From Isoetes taiwanensis (lineage: Eukaryota > Streptophyta > Lycopodiopsida > Isoetales > Isoetaceae): 64,000 nucleotides of DNA. The stretch spans positions 186,001 to 250,000 of the forward strand of contig JAJEKV010000298.1 of the NCBI GenBank assembly GCA_021234155.1, read 5' to 3'. How positions within the stretch are numbered: position 1 is the first letter of the stretch; every line of letters starts with the position of its first letter. Positions 22,586 to 30,740 of the stretch are shown one piece after another. The notes under the pieces are model-generated. The model was given only the letters and a program-made list of their open reading frames with translations. It did no database searches and was not told where the DNA came from. The translations under genes and the position numbers were made by a program.

Positions 22586-23505
22586 GACATCCCCAAGATC
22601 TTCCCTATGCACAAGTCTATATGCAAAGACTCGCCGGGTTACAATCGGGCCATGTGCTCGTTGGATAGCAAGACGGTCCCTACCTGGGATGGGATAGCCC
22701 TCCCCGCCAACTCTCGCTCTCGCTTCTCTTTGGGATCGCTGGTGTCGCACTTGATCCAGATCTTGTCGGGCCAATTCAGTGGAGATCGCCAAAAGAACTC
22801 CACGCCTACGGGCATGGTTCCTTCTCCCTATGCTTCCCCGGGAGTACCTCCACGCCCTGTGTTCCCGACTTCCGACGCCTTCCTTTTTGGACCAAGGTCA
22901 TGGATGGTCATGCAGCCGGACACCACCTCGGGATCTCGACGGATCTCCTGGTGGGATCCACGCTTTGTTCGGGCCGATCACATTGGGAAGAAGGTGCTAC
23001 TCGACAACACCACCAATTGATCTACATTGCTAATGAGCTGGTTATAAACAGCCGCGGATGCGCTTTCATGGTCTCAACACCTTCTTGCGTAACGCCTCCA
23101 CCTCACCGATCCTTCGGGTCCATCTTCAAGGTGATTTTGCGCTGCGCCTCAAATGCATTTTGCTAAGCTCCTTAAATCGGGCAACATTCCCATTTTTTCA
23201 TCAGAGAATCCAAATGCCGGGCTGCTGTTTTGGCCTTCGGGACTGCCTCCTCATGGAGTGTCAAGACATTTCTTCAGATTTCACGTTTGCACTTGAAGAC
23301 ATGGTACGCCTCGCTTTCTTATTGATGCTGATCCCGCCCTTGGCCAAAACACACCTCAAGCTCTTCAATCACGCCAAGATCTCATCAGCCAAGCACCATA
23401 TCGGTGCCTCGCCCTCACTCCCCGCGGAGGATCACTTTCGGGATCGATGGCTTCCCGCCCAAACGCTTCCTCCTTTTCTTCACTCGAGTGTCGCTTGGTG
23501 GGGAG
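22586..23505 (+). other. 3' non-coding or decayed coding part of element 3
   Basis: Continues the extra region up to the 3' LTR. Several 70-220 residue frames overlap on both strands because the DNA is GC-rich with few stops. None shows a domain I recognise. No polypurine tract stands out; GGTGGGGAG at 23497-23505, directly before the LTR, is a possible one. Confidence 0.4.
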
Positions 23506-24095
23506 TGTTAGTCCCGTGCCTCCCCGGCCAGACTATTCATGCATACGCCGTAACTGTGTCAAGCTCAAAGATCCTCGGGCCAACCACGGGTCGACATCCA
23601 AGCCTCCGCAGAAGACTAAGCAAAGAAGGGCCACGCAGCCAAAGCCTTTGGTCGGGTTCAACAAGAGGCGCCGCCAGACAAGGACGGCCCGCCACCGCCT
23701 GCAAGGCCGGGCCGGGCCGTGGATTCTAGGCACTTCAAGAGGCACCGCCAACATTCCTTAAATCGCCTCCTTCTAGGAGTCGGCACCGAGATCACCAGAG
23801 TGTCTATATTGGGCCCAAGGCCATTGTACTATATATATATGAGTAGAGTTAGCTCATAAGTTTTAGATGAGTTTTGAGTCTTGTCTCCTTTCAGTTTTTC
23901 TCTATTGCAGAGCTCATGTATTTTCATCATTGATATCAAGGAAGCTTATCATCTTTTTCTCATTTGTTCGTTTTCTTTTTTCTTCTTTTTCAAAGAAATC
24001 CCACAAGTGGACATAGTCCCCCTGGACTCTCGGCTAGATCCACGGGTCCTCACAGGGTCTGTCTTCCAGAGTTCCCGAACCTGCACTCCCAAACA
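23506..24095 (+). repeat. 3' LTR of element 3
   Basis: Matches the 5' LTR at 13012-13586, starts TGTTAGTCCC and ends CCCAAACA. The target duplication CCGAA follows at 24096-24100. Confidence 0.87.
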
Positions 24096-24100
24096 CCGAA

Positions 24101-24495
24101 ATTTTGCTAGCGTCGGTTGCGATCAACTTATCTTTGTCTGGCATTGGCAGTATTAAGATTGGGGTGGTTGTCAATGCTTCCTTTATTTTTTCAAATCTTG
24201 CTTGTGCTTTCTTGTGTCAATGATTTCCCTAATCTTTTATCTTTTCTGCTGGTGAGATCTGTCAATGGGGTTGCTATCTTCGCGAAGTTCTTGACAAATT
24301 TTTTGTTGTATCCTGCTAAGCCCAAGAAGCTTCTCACCTCGTGGATGTTCTTCGGCGGTGGCCATTCAATTACACCCTAAATCTTTTCAGAGTCGGTAGA
24401 GATGCCTTCTTCAGATATTATGTGACCCAAATGCTCTACTCTTGCAGTAGTGAAGTGGCATTTAGATAGCTTCCCGTAGAGTTGATGCCTCATAG
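24101..24495 (-). pseudogene. Chromovirus RT and RNase H fragment, proximal half
   Basis: On the minus strand it reads 'LYGKLSKCHFTTARVEHLGH', 'IISEEGISTDSEKI', '[18 protein letters not shown]', and from about 24160 'ILPMPDKDKLIATDASK', the first RNase H aspartate. It stops at the element 3 insertion site and resumes at 13011, where the rest of the RNase H is found. Upstream of 24495 the RT fingers and palm are absent, so the chromovirus is truncated there. One in-frame stop is visible ('SEKI' then a stop). Confidence 0.88.
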
Positions 24496-24504
24496 TTGGC
24501 CCTT

Positions 24505-24860
24505 CTACCTAATCTGTCCTGTTTTGGCCTCCCCAGCGGTCATGCTAAACTTCCACTTTCTCCTTTTATTCTGAATCAGAGTCAAAGCTGCTATTTGGCT
24601 CCTCTTCTTTCCTCTATCCTTGGCCTGAGGTGGTGCCTGAGGCAACTGGACGTTTTGGTCCGGTGTATTCAATGCCTGCTCTGCTAGCAATGCTTTTATT
24701 TTATGTATGTTCAACTGTATCTGAGATAATTCCTCTTCCGGGGTTGGCATCTCATACTCCTCGAAGAGGTAGCGAGGCTAATATTGTTGGACTGGTGGTT
24801 CTTCATCTATGCGTTGATGGTATTGTTCATCGGCCCTGGTTGTTCTAGCTACATACATTG
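24505..24860 (-). pseudogene. Unrecognised minus-strand frame with a coiled-coil-like segment
   Basis: Reading on the minus strand from an ATG at about 24860 ('MYVARTTRADEQYHQRIDEE'), one in-frame TAG interrupts a frame of about 115 codons. The stretch 'EEELSQIQLNIHKIKALLAE' has heptad-like spacing of Ile and Leu. It is followed by a Pro/Gln-rich linker and a basic stretch ('KDRGKKRSQIAAL', 'QNKRRKWKF'). It ends at the chromovirus boundary. Small coiled-coil plus basic proteins occur in several virus and retroelement groups, but nothing here settles the family. Confidence 0.4.
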
Positions 24861-25034
24861 AATTATAACTCTTACTATGAGTCTCTTTTGTGTTTGTATT
24901 TGTTGTTTAATGATATAATTGTTTGGACAAAATATATCAAACAGTATTTATAATGCAAGACAAAGGATCTTATATTCTATTAATGTCCGATATATTATTT
25001 CAATACAAAGAATTTTGTAATAATAGTGATATAA

Positions 25035-25349
25035 TCACCGATATTCTGGGTGATCTTCTAAGAATTTCTTTACTTGGGTTGTACCAATTGTACTTCCCAA
25101 GTTCCTCAAAATGTTTGTAGCCATTCCTCCTTGTATAGCTGTTATAAGCTCTTCGACTCTTCTGTCTGAAATATATGTGGCGGTGACTACTAGCTTGCTA
25201 GACCGGTGGTACGGGATGACGAAGTCGAAGATACTCAATGTTATCGATCTCCTGACTAGTATGACATGGTCCACACTTTGTTGAAGTCTTGCATGTCTAC
25301 CGAAGCCCGAGAGTGCGACTAGCATGAATACAATTGCATTCCCGTGCAA
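25035..25349 (-). CDS. Unrecognised minus-strand frame (104 residues)
   Basis: The middle part alternates charged and hydrophobic residues like a folded domain ('LSIFDFVIPYHRSSKLVVTA', 'DRRVEELITAIQGG') and ends 'VKKFLEDHPEYR'. The first 30 residues probably belong to another frame, since an overlapping frame carries plausible sequence ('RALRYYLPLLIDRSV'). No family recognised. It is the fourth of a row of minus-strand frames between 27006 and 24500. Confidence 0.4.
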   Translation of the reverse strand: MHGNAIVFMLVALSGFGRHARLQQSVDHVILVRRSITLSIFDFVIPYHRSSKLVVTATYISDRRVEELITAIQGGMATNILRNLGSTIGTTQVKKFLEDHPEYR

Positions 25350-25501
25350 ACTGATCTGTCGATGAGGAGTGGCAGGTAGTATCTGAGAGCTCTATCTTGT
25401 CCTCCTTGCCAGCCTTCTGTTTCTGTCTCCATGTTTGACTTGTGCCTGTCGTGTATTCATCTACTGGGACTGTGATCAGGTCCCTATGGTTTGCAAGTTG
25501 A

Positions 25502-25720
25502 GTCCTGAAATGAATCAGGTTTGCAAGTCGAGCCCTGAAATGAATCAAGTTGACGGCTCATACTGTGAAATGGGTTGGGTGTGTGGAGGAGGAATTCGTT
25601 GAAATGCACTTGTGTTGAGTCATGAAATGAATCAGGTTGACGGCTCATACTCTGTAGCTGGGGTTGGGTGCGGTGAGGAGGAATTCGGTTGAAATGCACT
25701 TGTTGTCTTCCCCCCAATGC
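25502..25720. repeat. Short tandem duplications
   Basis: TGACGGCTCATACT with its surroundings recurs 87 bases apart (25551 and 25638), covering about 25537-25618 and 25624-25706. A smaller 30-base repeat (CCTGAAATGAATCA) lies at 25504 and 25534. The minus-strand frames across this stretch are therefore internally repetitive. Confidence 0.8.
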
Positions 25721-25794
25721 CCATTCATTTCTGGATCGCTATAAATTCTTCTTCCAATGGCAGCTCTTGTTGGGTCATCACATGCTTGATTCTA

Positions 25795-26001
25795 CTATAG
25801 GCCTCTTGTGGTGGGTTGGCCTGTGTATGTCATTGACTTGCGCACATCAATCGAAAAATCCTGTGTCTCCCAATCAATGAAGTCGTCGAGGTCCGCTTGT
25901 TGTCGTAGGAGATGTAGGAGCTCGTCCACTCTGTATTCTTGATCTCTACATTCTGGCAGGTTTTTTATATCGTGGAGGAGAAGATATTCTTCATCACCCA
26001 T
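25795..26001 (-). CDS. Unrecognised small acidic protein frame
   Basis: Sixty-eight residues, strongly acidic ('VDELLHLLRQQADLDDFIDW'), predicted mostly helical. The start codon lies inside the end of the upstream frame: eight bases (ATGGGTGA) are shared between the two. Such stop/start overlaps are usual in compact polycistronic genomes and unusual for plant nuclear genes. Family not recognised. Confidence 0.45.
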   Translation of the reverse strand: MGDEEYLLLHDIKNLPECRDQEYRVDELLHLLRQQADLDDFIDWETQDFSIDVRKSMTYTGQPTTRGL

Positions 26002-26296
26002 GATGATGGGGGTTAGGCTTGTGTGATGCGTAGCCCGAGTATTGGGGCTGCTCGGGTCGTCTATAAATCTGTGTCAAATCGATAGATTTCTTGCTCCACT
26101 TGGCATTGCTCTTCAATGGAATCCACTTCATAACATTGTCGATGTTATTAGCCTCTCCACTTTCTTTCTCTTCTTCGTCGGAACCTTCATATTCGAGGAG
26201 TAGACGGTCTTCTCCTGTGGAGGTAAGGGGTTCTATAGCCAATGGCTGGATGGAAGGTTCTCCTAATTGTGTTTGGGCTTTGTGGAATAAGAACAT
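25994..26296 (-). CDS. Unrecognised acidic protein frame
   Basis: One hundred residues with an acidic centre ('YEGSDEEEKESGEANN') and a C-terminal half rich in Lys, Tyr and Pro ending in His repeats. It overlaps the next frame by eight bases. Acidic stretches like this occur in capsid-type proteins of retroelements and in many unrelated proteins. No function assigned. Confidence 0.45.
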   Translation of the reverse strand: MFLFHKAQTQLGEPSIQPLAIEPLTSTGEDRLLLEYEGSDEEEKESGEANNIDNVMKWIPLKSNAKWSKKSIDLTQIYRRPEQPQYSGYASHKPNPHHHG

Positions 26297-26298
26297 GG

Positions 26299-26505
26299 CT
26301 AGGCAGATGTGTAGGAGAAGTATCTTCTCTTGTTCACAGTCATAGTCATGTAATCTGGCATGCGAACTGCTTTATTGTCCAGGTACTTGGCTATATTTGG
26401 AACATGCCTTAGGGCTGTTAACCACCTAGTGGTTAACATTGTGCATGCACATGTTAGGTGCATGCACATGTTAGGTGTCAGTGGTGGCAGACTGACACTT
26501 GGCAT
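26299..26505 (-). CDS. Unrecognised minus-strand frame (68 residues)
   Basis: The C-terminal half ('HVPNIAKYLDNKAVRMPDYM') looks protein-like. The N-terminal half is encoded by the palindromic repeat cluster at 26413-26500 and is probably not a real protein. It ends three bases before the next frame begins, which fits one broken longer gene. Confidence 0.3.
   Translation of the reverse strand: MPSVSLPPLTPNMCMHLTCACTMLTTRWLTALRHVPNIAKYLDNKAVRMPDYMTMTVNKRRYFSYTSA
26413..26500. repeat. Cluster of palindromes and a 17-bp direct repeat
   Basis: TTAACCACCTAGTGGTTAA is a perfect inverted repeat. GCATGCACATGTTAGGT occurs twice in a row and contains the palindrome GTGCATGCAC. GTGTCAGT and ACTGACAC form an 8-bp stem with an 8-base loop. 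All lie within 90 bases. Possible hairpin-forming control site or the end of a small transposon. Confidence 0.75.
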
Positions 26506-26643
26506 GATTAGGTTAACATAAGTGTAGGGATTAGATTTAGTTAGTGTACGGTTCAGATTTGCGGTCTACACTATATTAGACCGGAGCCTCTTCACATGTA
26601 CTCAGGTTTCATCTCAAATTTGGAGAGCCTCATTGGCTCACGT

Positions 26644-27006
26644 TCATTCACTCCATTCTTTGTACATATTTATTCCCCTTGTTCTTGTTTTGTGATCATG
26701 AGCATGGCAGCCTTGTAGCATCCGACAGTCATGGACTGCTGCTGCAGGGTGCATGCCAAGAATCCAAACAAGGGCTGCCTGGAGGGATGCCTTAGGTACA
26801 AAGAATCCTATGCAGGGAGGCAATTCCTGTAATCTAGGATCTACTTTTATTTGGAATTTTTGCATAACTTCATGATAGTATGGCGTCATTTCTATTGTGC
26901 CTGACAAGACAAACTCATATTGAAAAACTGAGAAAATAGAGTTGACATGTGCCTCTGCTAAATGGGGAGTGGCACTGCACCATCGCCTGAATGATACAGT
27001 AGCCAT
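26644..27006 (-). CDS. Unrecognised minus-strand protein (120 residues) behind a TATA box
   Basis: The frame begins about 105 bases downstream of a TATAAATA box on the same strand, with the first ATG of the predicted leader. The product starts 'MATVSFRRWCSATPHLAEAH' and has a hydrophobic middle ('GFFVPKASLQAALVWILGMH') that could be membrane-associated or a buried helix. The tail is rich in His and Arg. I do not recognise the family. The combination of promoter, short leader and first-ATG start makes this the best-supported gene in the 24.5-27.1 kb cluster. Confidence 0.5.
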   Translation of the reverse strand: MATVSFRRWCSATPHLAEAHVNSIFSVFQYEFVLSGTIEMTPYYHEVMQKFQIKVDPRLQELPPCIGFFVPKASLQAALVWILGMHPAAAVHDCRMLQGCHAHDHKTRTRGINMYKEWSE

Positions 27007-27110
27007 GATTCTGAAGGGATGTCGAACAGATGTACGAGTGCCTCAGGGAGTCAGAAGAATGACTTGGAGCGAGGAGCAGAGTTGAATGTTGCTAATGAGG
27101 GGTACCCTTG

Positions 27111-27118
27111 TATTTATA
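27111..27118 (-). promoter_or_regulatory. TATA box of the minus-strand cluster
   Basis: On the minus strand the sequence reads TCTATAAATACAAGGG, a strong plant-type TATA box. The first ATG downstream (27006) opens the 120-residue frame. Confidence 0.6.
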
Positions 27119-27307
27119 GACAAATTTTAAGTGGGAATTTTTCTAGGGTTTGGGGACTGTTACTATTTTGGACAATGGCTGTTTGTTTTCCAGGTAATTC
27201 GCAGAGCTAAACATGGAGAGAACTACCTAATGACCCTATTGCATTAAATTTTAGGTAATTTGGGACTGTCTAGGTCAAGTTATGAAGGTTCAAAGAGTGA
27301 CTCTTAC

Positions 27308-27570
27308 GGCGTGCGCCATAGGTCCGAATGAAATTCTCACTTGCGCTCCTGGCAGCCTGTTTATATTGTCACAGGATCGAGTGAGAATTTCACTCGACCT
27401 TGTGGCACCAAACTGACGAAAAGAGGGCACTTTCTCCTACTCAATGAGTAGAGCTTGAAAACATCCTCGTTTACTTGGTTTAGGCTAGTTTTGGAGTAGA
27501 TTAGGGGTCGACTACTCACGGCGTGTGCCACAGGGTCGAGTGAAATTCTCACTTGTGCTCCTGGCGCATG
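27308..27570. repeat. Three copies of a 40-50-bp element with a palindromic core
   Basis: Copies at 27308-27357 and 27519-27570 are direct and nearly the same (GGCGTGYGCCA, then GAAATTCTCACTTG and GCTCCTGGC). A third at 27371-27407 is inverted. Its core TCGAGTGAGAATTTCACTCGA region is self-complementary. They lie 190-460 bases upstream of the TATA box at 27111, in enhancer- or iteron-like position. Confidence 0.75.
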
Positions 27571-27720
27571 ACGTGAGTACTAGATGCTCATTTGATCCTA
27601 ATTTTCTCAAATTAAATAAAACAAAACATGTCTCTGCTAATACTACATGTTTAAGACTGGGTTAACATGCTTGCACTTATATTAGTCAAAAATTTATATA
27701 TTACAAAAACTTTGTAGGAC

Positions 27721-28606
27721 TTCTAATAGTCCTCTTTCTTACTAAACCTGGCCAAACGCATGTCTTTTGGCATGCATGTGATTTTTTTAGCATGTAAAGC
27801 ACATGCTAAGGAATCTTCAAAGTATGGGACAATCTTTTGCTCCACAGTTTCTTGCAAAGCCAAAAGCATCTCGTCCGTTACCTGCTTACTCTTGTCGAAC
27901 TCATGTAGGACTTCACGAATCAACCTCGTGAATGCTGCTCAAGGTATCAGAAGGCCGTAGCTATTCTGAAAATGCCTGATCTCCCTCGCTGCTCGTGAGA
28001 AACGAGAGTCTCTGCTCCGCTTCATATGCTTCTTTGGTGGCTGTGGTTTCTCTGGGGGAGGTTTTAAGATATTCTCTTTTGTTGGCCTCCCTCCTTCCAC
28101 ATATGCGACCCTATGCTCATGGTAGTACTTTGAATATACATCATGCATTTTTATGTACACCTTATATTCTGCCAATTTCTCTTGTACTCCATGTCCTTCT
28201 TTAGGGTGAAGGAATCTCGAGCAGGCCTGCCAGATGTCTTGGGGTCTGCCTTAGGCCAAGTTGGATAAGATGACAGGCTGTCAGGCTCTTCTGTTTTCAT
28301 CTCCTCCCTCCTTTGCGCCGAAGATCCTTCCCCTATTTTGCCTTGCTCTTGCCGGATAGGCAGCTCCCAAGCATCATCTGACTCAGTGTCTAATGATAAT
28401 GGTGGTTGATCCGGCTCTCTCTCGGTGATCTTCATCCCCTTGCTGGGTGTCCTCTTCGTGTGAGTTCTTCTCTTTCTGCCATCCGTCGCTTTTTCTCTTC
28501 TCTCTTCCTCCGCTTGATTCTTCGGAGGCGACGAGCCTCTTTCTCTGTGGGTTGCTCATCCTGATCCTCCTCTGCTTGATCCTCCTGCTCCTGCGTCATT
28601 ACTCAT
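27721..28606 (-). pseudogene. Divergent histone H3 (CENH3-like) gene with long N-terminal tail, degenerate
   Basis: On the minus strand, 28000-27721 encodes a full histone H3 core. 'REIRHFQNSYGLLIP' matches the alphaN helix, and 'AAFTRLIREVLHEF' matches helix 1. 'LLALQETVEQKIVPYFEDSL' is helix 2, 'CALHAKKITCMPKDMRLAR' is loop 2 to helix 3, then 'FSKKEDY' and a stop. 'EIRHFQ' and 'LLIP' are typical of plant CENH3 rather than canonical H3, but loop 1 has canonical length. A TGA (near 27947) sits where H3 has the residue after Ile-Pro/Arg; one C-to-T change of CGA would explain it. Upstream, two frame changes (near 28445 and 28185) link an N-terminal tail of about 180 residues, acidic then basic ('EKEARRLRRIKRRKREEKK'). 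A histone tail is normally 40-60 residues. As read it is a pseudogene, or the frameshifts are sequence errors. Confidence 0.7.
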
Positions 28607-29793
28607 TGGATTCTCTTTCATATAGCTTGTAGCATCTGCAGCAACTTTTAAATCACTAAGCCAGGAAATTTCTATGACAAGGAATTTGTCTCAAGATAAA
28701 AATGGTGCCCAAGAGGAATGACATATGAAGCTTCCTGCCGGATTCAAAGTGTCCTCATCATGGATTAGGACTGTTAGTACTCTGGATACTCTTTCCATAC
28801 CACAGCTAATGATTTCACAAACAATCCTTTTCTGGTCCAGTAGGGCATATGGAAGAGACCAGCAATGCTCCTGACTGTAATAAAACTTAGGTTTTATGGC
28901 AAAAACATTGCAGATATGAGAAAATGGCGCCAGACCATTTTTTGTGTATCTCCCTCATTGGGTGTCAGATTGGAGCGGTTTTTGGTGCGTTGGAAAGCTG
29001 TCTCAGTGAGAACTCCATTGTGGTATGGCATCAGATATTTCAGCACCTCTAGCTATGCCGGATTGCAGCACTTCCATTTCGGTCTCCATGACAAACCCTA
29101 GTGTGTTTTCTTCATGTGCTTTACCTTCTGAGGTAAGCTCTCTTATTTTGCTGCATCCGGGGTAGTGCTTCTACTACCCCTTATTGCTTTTCCCATCTGG
29201 TTGCATTTCCCTTATTCCTAAGTGCAAAGAACCTAAAACTATCTCGGATTGGCACCCTATAACTTTGCTATCTACGGTGTACAAGATCTTTGCTAAGGCC
29301 TTGGCAGAGAAAGTGAGGGATATCTTGGTAGTCTATCTCCTTCACATAGTCAGGATTTTTACCTAAGCATTGTATTCTTGATAATGTGGCCGTAGCTAAT
29401 GAGGGGATGTATTGGGCGCGTCTTAAGGGTCAGCACATTGTATATCTCAAATTGGATTTTGCTAAAGCCTATGACAGTATAGATTGGAATTTCCTACAAA
29501 AATGCCTTCTGACATTGGGATTTGGAGCGTCGTTTACTAGAGATGTTATGAAGCTCCATCTTTCTGCTCGATTTACTGTGCTTTTTCAGGGAGAACCGTC
29601 GGCTGTGTTTCCTGTTGGTAAAGGAGTTCGACAAGGATGTCCCCTTGCCCCGTTATTGTTCACTATTGTGGAAGAGGTATTGTCCCAGCTATTCTCTTCA
29701 GCTACTCAAGATGGCGTAATTCAGGGATTGACTATGGAGGATGGTTCTCAAGAAGTGTGTAATCAGGTATTTTGCATGATATTTGTAGACATA
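28505..29793 (+). repeat. Direct duplication, copy 1 (1.3 kb)
   Basis: Nearly identical to 30741-32043. It spans the 5' end of the H3-like gene (minus strand), non-coding sequence and an L1-type RT fragment (plus strand). Small indels separate the copies, including a 16-base deletion here near 29145 flanked by TTTG microhomology. Confidence 0.92.
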
Positions 29794-29818
29794 TGTCATT
29801 TTTCTATTATCTCTTTTT
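29170..29818 (+). pseudogene. L1-type LINE reverse transcriptase fragment, copy 1
   Basis: Two frames. 'SLIPKCKEPKTISDWHPITL' and 'LLSTVYKIFAKALAEKVR' (29214-29330) belong to the RT fingers. 'YLKLDFAKAYDSIDWNFLQK' and 'VRQGCPLAPLLFTIVEEVL' (29440-29680) belong to the palm, with 'FVDI' (29787-29797) in place of the F/YADD catalytic motif, where homology ends. A stop and frame change at 29364-29386 separates them. Fingers and palm only; endonuclease and C-terminus are absent. Confidence 0.85.
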
Positions 29819-29819
29819 A

Positions 29820-30740
29820 GCTGCATGTTTTCATTAAAAGTTTATGGCAGATAGTTCATCCTCAAAAATGCCAAATACTTTAGCAGAATTTGTTGTGGGA
29901 CTAAAAAAGATATTTTTTTCCATTCCACTGTCTCGAATGTATACATTTTAGATAAAAAAAATTAATTATCATTTATATCATAACACGTGCATCTTTTATA
30001 TTGACAGATTCTTATCTCAGTTAATGTTTGAAATAAAAAATTTGATTCGATGCGGTTCGATTTAAGCCAATTTAGCTTCAGGAAATTGGAGGCAATCATC
30101 CCCCCCCCCCTTTTTTTACTTATTATTTTTTCAAAAAACAAATCCAAGCAACCTTACGTGCTTGAATTCCTTCTCTGCCAGCTGCCGAAGATCAGTTCAA
30201 AAGTCATTTCTTTCTCCAATTTTTTTTTATGTTTGTTTGATTTTGTGGTGGGATTGCTCATTAGAGGAGGCCTTTTCTCTCAACGTTTTTGATCTTCTAA
30301 CACCGTAGAAAGAACTATAATTGTTTTATTACAAAGCTTCCTACGGAATCTATTATATTCTTTTGGAACTAATAGCCTTTATGAGATAAAAATAGATAGA
30401 GAAACCGATAAAAAAGGTATGTGGAAGATGCACAATTTAAATTTAGGTTCTATTGAAATAAGTAAAAGTCCTATTGTTTGTAGAGAATAAAGATCTAAGA
30501 AAGAAGGCTTTCCAATTTCGAATCCAGGTGCCAGAGAATTGCCACTCAAGAAGAAGATAGGGCCTACATATACATTTGATGAGGATTTGTTGAGATCCCA
30601 AGGAGAATGCAATATTGATCTTTGGACTAATACAGATTTATATTCAAGAGATCCATTGAATCAAATTCAACCAGGCTTTTATTTTTCCACAGTATTTTTT
30701 AGATTTACATGCATTGGGATTTACACAGCATTTTTTAGAC
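29820..30740. other. AT-rich spacer between the duplicated copies
   Basis: No gene recognised. It holds a C10T7 homopolymer block near 30100-30118. The plus-strand stretch 30380-30690 reads protein-like over about 100 codons with one stop ('LPLKKKIGPTYTFDEDLL', 'DLWTNTDLYSRDPLNQIQPG'). I could not place it; organelle-derived DNA is one possibility. Confidence 0.5.

Larger units (their letters stand above)
13012..24095 (+). mobile_element. Ty3/gypsy LTR retrotransposon (element 3), 11.1 kb, nested in a chromovirus
   Basis: LTRs at 13012-13586 and 23506-24095 both begin TGTTAGTCCC. It is flanked by a 5-bp duplication, CTGAA (13007-13011) and CCGAA (24096-24100); the one difference lies at a CTG/CCG site. 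The internal order is tRNA-Asp-like primer site, gag with two zinc knuckles, protease, RT, RNase H, integrase, integrase C-terminus, then about 4 kb of further weak coding sequence. RT wording such as 'YSFMDGF' and 'GLSNSPSTFQR' fits the Athila/Tat side of plant Ty3. All frames are fragmented. Confidence 0.9.

Noticed and set aside
24505-27006. Endogenous pararetrovirus (caulimovirid) as the source of the minus-strand cluster
   Set aside because: No coat-protein zinc knuckle, movement-protein core or matching RT could be read. The adjoining RT is of chromovirus type. Kept as an unresolved possibility only.
30380-30690. Plastid or mitochondrial gene insertion
   Set aside because: The stretch reads like protein, but I could not match it to any organelle gene with confidence.
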